A DNA stretch of 64,000 bases, from assembly GCA_934047225.1 (NCBI GenBank), contig OW204000.1:19858001-19922000 (forward strand). Reading direction: 5' to 3'. A program made the position numbers and the translations under genes. Under the pieces are notes generated by a model. The model did no database searches. It was not told the origin of the DNA and worked only from the letters and a program-made list of their open reading frames with translations. The stretch comes from Ypsolopha sequella (Eukaryota; Arthropoda; Insecta; Lepidoptera; Ypsolophidae). Shown in pieces: positions 55,826 to 64,000 of the stretch (position 1 is the stretch's first letter; every line of letters starts with the position of its first letter).

Positions 55826-56210
55826 TTTCAATGCAAGTGCTCGTAAAGGCCCACTTTTTATGCATCAAAACCGAACAGAAAGTCGATTATTTTGCCCTAG
55901 GGCTTTATTTTTTTTATTTTTTATTTACGAGAAGTTGGCTTACCTGCAACCTCTCCTGTGTACCATAAATGTTGTACTTTTTTCCACTGTTTAACAGCTC
56001 TGGATACAGTCCTTTTGAGCCAATCATAATTTAAAGTTCACAAGATTATATTTGTTTTATTTCCTCACACTATGCATTGAAAAACGTAGTATGATACACG
56101 GGCGTAAGAGCAATAAATTACTCGGTTACGTTCAAAACACTCGCTACGCTCGTGTTTTAAATCGTCCTCGTAATTTATTCCTTTTCGCCCTTGTAGCATA
56201 AACTACTATT
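55822..56210 (+). mobile_element. Family A element, copy 4
   Basis: Complete copy, inserted in the LINE. Ends GTTTTTCAATGCAAGTGCTC and AACTACTATT; hairpin ACACTCGCTACGCTCGTGT near 56140. Confidence 0.83.
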
Positions 56211-56940
56211 TTAATACAGTTGCTCAAAAAGTGGCGTATTGCAGGGACGTATAGCGTTCGGGATGTAGGCTATTACATACTCGAGCTTTTTCTTTACCTT
56301 TGCCGAACTCGTGCGTTCTCTTTCCCAACTGTCAAAATAATGTCTATTAAAAAGAAAAAACCAACCACAAAGTTTTTACAAAAAAAAAATCATAGAAGTT
56401 TTTATAATTCATGCAAATATTTCTAAAAAGAAGGTACTAATTTGTTTCAATATCAAATTTAATGATTTGATTCAATGAGTTAGGTTAGGTTTCATTTCAT
56501 TTCATCTCATTAAATTTAATTTTCATTTCATATCAATAAAAAAATTCTACTGAAGACTTGGCTGTATGGGCAAAGTTCCCTTTGCCTACTCAGAATGGGT
56601 GAAGAAAACAAAAAAAATCTCTGCTTATATTCTTTTACGGTTGGCGCCATTTTCCAAAAAATTTCTTTGCGGGTTTAGTTGTTTGTTGCACAAAATGAGA
56701 AATTTCGACGATATTTTATTTGAATTAACACCACCGGAACTCAGTATAATTGCACAAAATGCTTCGGAGAACATTTTACCGGAAAAGTCAAAAAGTCGCT
56801 ACATATCTACATACGAAGAATTTATTGCGTGGAGTATAAGTTAGTTGAGTTTATTGTGTTTTTATTATTTTATTAAATTGCTTAATTTTTTCGCAACTGT
56901 ATTAAGGGAATCATTGAGTTAGCGGCCGCGGCCGCGATAG
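56211..56940. other. Unassigned spacer
   Basis: Possible coding-like frame 56566-56844 (MGKVPFAYSEWVKK) has no recognised domain. GCGGCCGCGGCCGCG at about 56922-56937 is a tandem of two NotI-type palindromes. Confidence 0.3.
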
Positions 56941-56943
56941 GTA

Positions 56944-57044
56944 CAGATCGTTCACAGTTATTTTACCTCTAGGCTGATCGAAAATGTTTCTTAAGTATTG
57001 GACATAGAACAGCTGTCAGAGGTAAAATACCTGTGAACAGTCTG
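56944..57044. mobile_element. 101-bp TA-flanked MITE
   Basis: Ends CAGATCGTTCACAG and CTGTGAACAGTCTG with ATTTTACCTCT facing AGAGGTAAAAT inside; TA on both sides. Confidence 0.8.
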
Positions 57045-57046
57045 TA

Positions 57047-57720
57047 TTTGAAAAAAACTATCGTCTTATTCCTGCTGCGCGGCGCACTTGCAAGCGAGTC
57101 GCCCCGCGCGCTTCCCGCAACCTTATTCTGTGAGGCGTCCGTATTCTGGTAATGTAAAGAGGTGCGATTGTGTAAGGTTGGTCATAGATGATAAATCTAT
57201 ACCATTGTCAAGGATCGTGTAGGGCAAATTCGAATTGTGTAAAACTGTCCATAAAATGAAGACCGAAAAGTAACCGAAGGTTTAGAAATGACCGATGGTT
57301 TAAAAAATGCGAAATGAAATTGCGTTTTATTGTGTACTACCTACGTAAAATGAAATTTGATAACTTATTTACTTTAAAATTATGTCAAACACAAAAATAA
57401 TAGATCTTTTTGATTACATTTTTTAAATCCACCACAAAAATTAATTTTTATAATTTAAAACATAGAATTCAATCGAAACTTATCTCCATGCAACTCGTAT
57501 AACCAAACGCAACAATTGAAGGAAAACCGAGTTTCAGCTGCTCGACCCCAGGTGGTGGCATAAGTTTACTACTACTCAACAGTATATGTAGTTGAAGAGC
57601 TTGACACGGGATTACTTTTTTTACTAGATGTGATGTCTGAAAGAGACAGCGCTATATCTTATCGTATTATTTGTCTTCGTCCGAGTTTTGTAGTTATAAT
57701 AACGCGTCATAGTTTCGAAT
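57047..57720. other. Unassigned spacer
   Basis: Bases 57070-57120 are GC-rich ('gctgcgcggcgcacttgcaa'). Nothing recognised. Confidence 0.3.
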
Positions 57721-57722
57721 CA

Positions 57723-57890
57723 ATTCAAGTGTCAAGTCAACAACAACAACAACAACAATACAACTTTATTTGTACACCATATAAAAAGGAACAGAAATAT
57801 AAATACTTAATTTTAACTAACGTATTATGTAGCACAAACAGGCGGCCTTATCGCTTAAAGCGATCTCTTCCAGACAACCTTAGGGTGGAT
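57723..57890 (-). mobile_element. LINE 3' tail with conserved hairpin, copy 5
   Basis: CAA repeats at the end (57738-57757) and hairpin ATCGC-TTAAA-GCGAT at 57850-57864, preceded by GGCGGCCTT and followed by CTCTTCCAG. Confidence 0.68.
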
Positions 57891-58058
57891 GAAACTGTTT
57901 AGAATGATTGCTGAAATGGTGGTGAATGATTTAGAATGGTTTAGAATGATTGCTGAATTGCAACTGCAAAATATTTTTGAATCGGTCGGTGTTTTATTTT
58001 ATAGTATGTTTCTTTATTATATTAGTATGACGAAATAGCAACCGAACCAAAATACAAA

Positions 58059-58346
58059 AACCGGCCAAGTGCGAGTCGGACTCGCGCACGAAGGGTTCCG
58101 TACCATTATATATAAAAACAGCGAAAAAACATGTCTGTTGTATAGGAGCCCCCTTAAATATTTATTTTATTCTGTTTTTCAGTATTTGTTCTTATAGCGG
58201 CAACAGAAATACATCATCTGTGAAAATTTCAACTGTCTTACTATCACGGTTCATGAGATACAGCCTGTTGACAGACGGACAGACAGACGGACAGCGGAGT
58301 CTAAGTAATAGGGTCCCGTTGGTTACCCTTTGGGTACGGAACCCTA
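58059..58346 (+). mobile_element. CCGG-family repeat, short form, well preserved
   Basis: Starts AACCGGCCAAGTGCGAGTCG, ends GGGTACGGAACCCTAAAAA, with GACAGACGGACAGACAGACG before the end. Confidence 0.85.
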
Positions 58347-58893
58347 AAAAGTAAGAAAAAATATTTTAATCTGTGGCCGAACTGCCCTAAACCTTTTCAT
58401 AATATCTTTCCTACAAAAATATAACCCCAAACTGTGTTCATATAAAAAACAATTCTTATTTCTGTGCCAAAGCCAAGGGTTTTGACTAAAAAGCTCCACA
58501 ATTTTAATTAATTGAACATCATTTATTGATTTTAATGGTAGAATAAAAATTGTTTTACCTAATTTTATTCCAAAATAATCAAAAACACTTACCGTTAAAC
58601 GATTGTCATAGACAACAAGTCGCCGCAATCATTTGACATTAGCGATGAACTAACAAAATCTTAGACAATTCGAATTATCTGTCAATCTTAACAAATCATT
58701 CACTCATTGTCTAAAATAACAATACAAATCGTAAAGCATCTATGAATACCATAGACAATTCAAATTGGCCGTTTGACAAGTGAAATGATTAGTTTTAAGC
58801 TATCAAATGAATACGATTTCATGACTATTTTCTTACACAATCGCACCTCTGATTTTCATGTTTAGTTTATGAGTTTAGCGAAAGAATCATTAA
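58347..58893. other. Unassigned; one open frame on the minus strand
   Basis: The 94-codon frame 58628-58344 begins MRRLVVYDNRLTVSVFDYF and includes VELFSQNPWLW; I do not recognise it, and its end runs into the CCGG repeat tail. The text 58625-58800 has several 'tagacaatt' words of unclear meaning. Confidence 0.3.
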
Positions 58894-59316
58894 TTAGAGT
58901 AAAATAATAACACATGTTATATACGTAAATAAATCCAAAATTTGGGTTGATTGGTTGTTTAGTAAGACTAATTGAACGGGCAAAGTTAGGCAGATATTTA
59001 AATTTATTTGTAGCGTATTTGGATATTTATTTGTAGCTCTTCTGGAAGGATGGGTTTTTTGTGCGAAATTTTTCTGATCTGTGCAGAGGTGTATATATTG
59101 TATGTAGAGCATGTGTGTAGAGTGTAAGGCGTTCATGTAGTTAACCATAATCATGTTGCTTCTGATTATTGGTGGTATTGCACTGAGGGCAATTTTTGGT
59201 ATCAGCCCTTTCGGTGCTGCACCAATTTCCAAACATTTTCCTAAAAATTGTAAATGGGTATAATATTGGGAAAGTTTGGCTGTTATATTTTTTATTTTAT
59301 TTACGATTTCCTTCAT
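58894..59316 (-). pseudogene. Possible Penelope-like element ORF fragment
   Basis: A 140-codon frame contains HLQFLGKCLEIGAAPKGL at about residues 21-38. The spacing H-x-x-FL-x-x-C-x(7)-PKGL resembles a block found near the N-terminus of some Penelope-like element proteins. No reverse transcriptase or GIY-YIG domain follows; the remainder looks non-conserved. Identification is tentative. Confidence 0.35.
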
Positions 59317-59410
59317 TTACGTTAAAATGTAAGTAAGAAGGTTCTAATTTGATTAACTGGCACGTTGCGAGTATTTATGTTCATCAAAATTATACTGACT
59401 TTGACAGAAG

Positions 59411-59835
59411 GCTGTAACAGATGATCAAGATTTTGGTATTTGTCAAAAATGCACAAAGGAGCATATAACAATAATTAAAGATGTTTTTGAAACGTGGATA
59501 CGCTATATTGAGACGGCAGTAAGAAGAACACAGTGTAACCTATATAGCACAAGATTAGAGTCCATCAAACGAGCAGCAATAATTGTGTGGGTTCTGTTCC
59601 ATATGCCTGCTTCAAGCAGTCCTCATCGAGTTACGTATTGATATTGGAGACCGTCAATAGCCCTCTGAAGAATGGAGAGAAATCCTTTGAGTCTCTGGCT
59701 GCCTTCGAATGTCTTGCGCACACAATGCACTGTATGAAATCAACTGCAGCTCTTGGGACAAATGCACGTGTGGTTGCGTCTCTGCAGTTTTTCAATTATG
59801 CACCTCGACGTGATTCTTCAATCTTTGTTGCATAA
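59411..59835 (+). pseudogene. Unrecognised decayed coding fragment
   Basis: Frame 1 reads AVTDDQDFGICQKCTKEH, with a CxxC pair, then DVFETWIRYIETAVRRTQCN, to a TGA after HRVTY. A shifted frame continues with FESLAAFECLAHTMHCMKS and ARVVASLQFFNYAPRRDSS. Base composition is less AT-rich than the surroundings. It looks like a mobile element or processed gene relic, family unknown. Confidence 0.35.
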
Positions 59836-61837
59836 AATCTTTTTATTGTTGTTGCACTCGAAAAGAGTTATTCGTTCATAAGTTTATAATATAATCACAT
59901 GTGCGAGTAATACTTTAATAAATATATAATATTGCCTCTATTGGCCTTTTATTTGTTTTTTATTTTGATTTATTTTATTTTTGACGTAAAGATTATATTT
60001 TATGCTCTGTACCTATTTGAGACCGAGGAGTCGTCGACCTTTATTTTGGTAAACTCGCTTGGCTTTACCAGAACCGTAGTACTTTATTATTCTTTTATTA
60101 CCCATTATTTACCATTTATTATTGTCTTCTACAATGTTAGTTTATTTAATAAATGATACAGCAAACTAACCTAACCTATACATTACACTTACACTTATTG
60201 CACAAAAACAAAACAAAAGGGAATATTTACATTACTATACACCACACACCACTAGTTCACAATATTGATACAAAATCGGAATCGTCAAATGCACTACACT
60301 ACCACAAAAACACCTGATATTAGCCAAAATTTTCTTTCCACTTTCTATGTGTTTTTCATTGCCCGATATAAAGACATTTTATTTTTTTATTTTTGCGTGA
60401 CGGGAGCGTGTCGTTTGACTCTAAGTGCCTGATTAAATTTAAAAGCAATAATCAAAATCGTTAGATCTTGTTTTGGTATTTTTTTTTTCAGGCGCTATTA
60501 AATATTTTCAAGCTTTTTCCTTCTAAAACAAATTGAATAAAAAAAGAATCTCATAGGAATCTTTACTTCTTTGAACCATACCTGAATATGTGATGTCTTC
60601 TGCATTTTAGTCCGTATTTGGTGAGAAACTGATGATAAACAGTTTCTTATTTTTATGACTTTGTAGTAACGCGTGAAGCTTATTATAGCTTTAAATGATA
60701 AATTATGTAAAAACGAATTCCAAGGGGTCTTAGAATAAGGATCAACGTATGTTTATGCAGAGCTGCAATTTTCTAAAGCGACAGGATGCAGCGTCTTCGA
60801 AATTCTAAAATGTCGAATTTCACATTTTGTCCGGGATAATCGCCTTAAAAATAGTTGTTCAGTACACGTGCGGAACCGTCATTGCAACTTGTTCCGACTG
60901 TCAACCCTCACCTTCGGCTGCGCCTCGGCTCGGGTAGACATTTGTCGGAACTCTTTGCAATGACAGGCTTTCCGCACTCGTAATGAAAAATACTATTAGA
61001 CCTTCCATTTAGTTATTACAGACCTAGTGCGCAAATATACACTAGGAAGAGAAGCCAAGAGGATGGGGGTCGGTGGATCTCACTCTGCATTAGTCACACA
61101 ACCTACAAATATCCTTGTGGAATCTTACAAATATCCTTTGTAAGAGTTGCTTATTGTAGCTAATAATCTACAGATTGCAATGGTGCACAAAATAAATGAA
61201 AACCGAAAAAAAAAAAAAGATTCACAAGAAATCGTACAAATGTTCTTCTTTTATTTTGTTTTCTTATTGTTTGTATTTTTGCAGGATAGAGAGCACAATT
61301 TATTTATCTTATCTTAAAGATAATCCTCAGGTGACTCAAGGATTGTTTTAGAAATTCACCAATGAATAAAGAAAACAGAAAGTGCGAGAATTCTTTTACT
61401 TTTTAGGCTAGACAAAAAAGTTGAAAATACATGTTTTTATGGCCCCGTTTTAGCACCTACTTAGCAGTTGCCTTCTCGGTCTTTACGCGAGAACCGCGGC
61501 AAATTGATTGGTTTCCAATAAATAAGCAAACCGCATTATAAAAGGTACATCAAGGTCATCTCAGGTTTTGTGTTATAGTCGACATTCTTTAAGAATTACA
61601 TATATACATACTCACACCTGTTATGTAGCTTAATTATTTTTATAATAATATATATTTTTTATAACAAAACCTTCTAGAACTTTTCCGATGGAATTGGATT
61701 GTAACTAGTACACATCCAGGGATGAAGATGCAAAGAAAAATGCTTACAATAAATAACTCTTGATGGCGTCATAAACTTAAAGAAAAAAACTTGTTGTATA
61801 CCTATCTATGTCTTATCTAAAAACTCGACATTATAAA
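59836..61837. other. Mostly unassigned spacer
   Basis: Bases 60855-61000 have 'gcggaaccgtcattgcaact' and 'ccttcggctgcgcctcgg', similar in style to 22541-22810, with 'tttgcaatgacaggctttcc' as a partial inverted partner. The word CGCCTTAA at 60842 resembles a TTAA MITE end with no left end found. No gene. Confidence 0.35.
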
Positions 61838-62756
61838 AAACCGGCCAAGTGCGTGTCGGGCCACGCGCTGTGTAGGGTTCCGGAGTTGCCCGTCACAATA
61901 TGCGGACTTAAAAGCTTCATAAACTTTTATTTACTACCTGTTTTACAAAACTAACAACTTCATCTAAGTAATTTTCATTAAAAGTTCGTCGACTATTACT
62001 CGTTAACTTGTAAAGCTTACTTACCTGTGATAGTTTTTCTTTTAATTTTGTTATATATATACAAGGTGACTTTTTGATCATCGTCCAAATTCATACTGGA
62101 GGCTTGAGAAGTGATCAGTATCTTGGATCAGTAACAATTTTTGTGAAATTCGTATAATGAAATTTCAGCTTCCCATATAAATTCAGTTCCAGTCCCGAGT
62201 GAATCACTATGCGGAGTCGAAATTTCATTTTAGGAATTTCACCAAAATTGTTATTGATGCATGATACTGATCACTTACCAAGCCACCAGTATGAATTTTG
62301 ACGATGATCAAAAAGTCACCTTGTATATACTACTGCCGTGAATTTTTTCACATATCCTTAAACAACCGTTGTGCTGGCAGGGGAGGGAACACTTGACTCT
62401 TAACAAAAATTAGCACTTTAAAGCTTAATATTTTGCAAACGGATCCCTGAATCGAAAAATGGTTTTCACACACTTACAATATTTTTGAACTACCTATCCA
62501 ACGATACCACACAAAATGGGATAGAGTAAAAATTCATGCTCACTTTATGTGTAGAGTAGGTACTATAAAAAAAAAACTAATTTTTATTTTACCATTTTGT
62601 ACACCCATGCCAAATTACAGCTTTCTAGTACTAAGAGTCTCTGAGCTAAGTTGCGGACAGACAGTCAGACAGACGGACAGACGGACGGACATATCGAAAC
62701 TATAAGGGGAACCCTTAGGGGTTGTTGACTACGGAACCCTAAAAACTGGATTGGCA
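61838..62756 (+). mobile_element. CCGG-family repeat, variant, interrupted by a MITE
   Basis: Starts AAACCGGCCAAGTGCGTGTC and ends ACTACGGAACCCTAAAAAC with GACAGACGGACAGACGG. The CAAGGTGA MITE is inserted in a TATATA run at 62062-62323. Confidence 0.78.
62062..62323. mobile_element. TA-flanked MITE, CAAGGTGA family, copy 3
   Basis: 262 bp, CAAGGTGACTTTTTGATC to GATCAAAAAGTCACCTTG: the first 18 bp are exact at both ends, the best-preserved TIRs of the three copies. Confidence 0.92.
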
Positions 62757-62948
62757 GAACCATCACATTGTGAACGACATGTAACACTCATGTAAATAAA
62801 TACCAATTTAACAAAGCATATTTATGTAGGTATAATAATAACTTATTTAAATGTTTAAATAACGAGCTGAAAACGTGCAAATTACAGAGGTTAACTCGGC
62901 GCCTCTGGGAAAACCTTGAACCTAAACAAAATTATAATTATACTTTAC

Positions 62949-63003
62949 TAGTCTTTTGCCCGCGACTCCGCCCGCGCTGTCTTAGGCTTCGGTCGTAAAG
63001 GCG
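62949..63003 (-). mobile_element. Lep1-like Helitron 3' end fragment
   Basis: Minus strand GCGCGGGCGGAGTCGCGGGC followed by AAAAGACTAGT, the hairpin and CTAG end of the 9625-10124 type. Confidence 0.65.
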
Positions 63004-63006
63004 TAG

Positions 63007-63428
63007 TAAAATTTTAAATTTGGAACGTCAAATTCGTGTGGAAACTCGTGGAAAACAAATGCCCATATGGGATTGTAAAGATGTTTGTTCGAAAATCGAA
63101 CTGGCCACTATAAGCAGAATTCAACAAAAAGAAAAAAAGCGTTTACAAAGAATGTGAAACAAAAGACGGTGTTTGGTGCTGTGATTGTCAGTGAATTTTA
63201 TTGAATTATTAATGTTGATAAAAAATGTCGAGCTTTTTATTGTCTCGCAGAAGGTGTGAAAAGTAGAGTATGCTCCTCTGGAATAAAGCCTGTCTTTGTC
63301 TTGGGCAGCTTGAATCCCTCGCTTTACTCAGGACTCTATATAACTCCCTCGCCTCGTTACGCTCAGGGTTCAATATGCCGCCCGTGACGTAAGACACTGC
63401 TTTATTCCCTTAGTGCATAATCTACTAT
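63007..63428 (-). mobile_element. Family B element, copy 2
   Basis: Reverse copy of 18914-19345; ends at 'gcataatctactata'. A 62-codon minus frame across it is shared with copy 1 only because the DNA is shared. Confidence 0.78.
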
Positions 63429-63446
63429 ACTATATAGTGATGGTTA

Positions 63447-63560
63447 CTGCTCAGGTATGAGGGGATGTCAGATGTGTTACCTAGTGTAGACAGTGAAATC
63501 CATAAAAGTCAAAGTCGACACTCTTACATCCACGATTCATCGACGACTATTATGTCTCAG
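63447..63560. repeat. Dispersed repeat shared with 48797-48945
   Basis: Shared order: 'tgtcagatgtgttacctagt', 'cagtgaaatcca', 'cgacactctta', 'gacgactatt'. Confidence 0.45.
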
Positions 63561-63909
63561 CTTGATGATAGTAGATCTTCTGAATATATCAAATATCAAA
63601 AATAAATTAAAAAGGATATTCTGGATAATCAAGACACTTTTTATGTAACGAAACGACGTCAGCTGCATCAAATCCATTCACAGTAGTACTCTAGATATAT
63701 AGGTACATATATATACATAAGCGAGCATCTCGGTACATAAGGACGTTCCGTTTTATATGTACCTATAGATGAGAAAGCATAATACAAGATTTTGTACGCA
63801 AAAACGCTGTAAATTTTGTAATAATTTATTTATTTAATCAAAAAATATAAAGTTTGGAAGATATAAAATGGTCTAAAGGTCTACACATAGCTAATTCCTT
63901 TTGAATCAT

Positions 63910-64000
63910 TTAAGGCGCTACGGATAAAAATCAACACTTTAAGAACTTGCATATCTACTTCGGTAAATAATATAATTATTTTAATAAAATAGTATATTAT
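63910..64000 (+). mobile_element. TTAA-ended MITE, copy 8, cut by the window edge
   Basis: Starts TTAAGGCGCTACGG and follows copy 3 (29311) for 90 bp to the end of the window. Confidence 0.7.

Noticed and set aside
56566..56844. 92-codon plus-strand protein
   Set aside because: Starts plausibly but has no recognisable domain, splice context or second copy; left as unassigned.
63209..63397. Minus frame similar to 18956-19171
   Set aside because: The resemblance comes from shared family B DNA; no codon-level evidence of selection.

Overview
The window looks like intergenic DNA from a moth or butterfly (Lepidoptera). It is AT-rich and eukaryotic, with GT-AG introns. It is packed with short DNA transposons and retroposon tails of kinds common in lepidopteran genomes: Lep1-type Helitron ends, RTE tails reading 'CCCCTCTGGGAGA', LINE tails ending in GAATTT repeats, and the dispersed repeat that begins AAACCGGCCAAGTGCGAGT. 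No bacterial operon, rRNA or functional tRNA gene is visible. Species cannot be named from the sequence alone.

Genes (1-3950). Two convergent, spliced genes can be supported. The first (+, 2-2036, 5' end outside the window) is a PIF/Harbinger-type (HARBI1-like) transposase with all three acidic catalytic residues. The second (-, 3941-2594) is a MYB/SANT (zeste-like) protein of the kind that accompanies Harbinger transposases. Together they look like the two-gene set of a Harbinger element, or a domesticated derivative. A 250-bp MITE lies between them and supplies the last four sense codons and the stop of the MYB-like gene.

The rest (3950-64000) is a mosaic of mobile DNA: TA-flanked MITEs (nine with readable ends), a TTAA-ended MITE family (eight copies), hAT MITEs with 8-bp target duplications, Helitrons, tRNA-derived SINEs split by hAT elements, LINE relics (RTE, Jockey-like and others), and a degraded Crypton-like tyrosine recombinase. 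A set of short elements shares the right-hand end of the Crypton relic. A 1,248-bp array of 39 apparently identical 32-bp units sits at 32325-33572 against a truncated hAT MITE.

The most interesting signals are RNA-level. Four loci carry hammerhead-ribozyme-like motifs (CTGANGN, stem II, GAAA, minimal stem III). Two of these loci are head-to-head pairs inside long inverted repeats (8360-8592 and 39093-39403), as expected for Penelope-like or retrozyme elements. Five LINE tails carry the same short hairpin, with compensatory changes in its stem. All family assignments come from reading motifs by eye; no database search was run.
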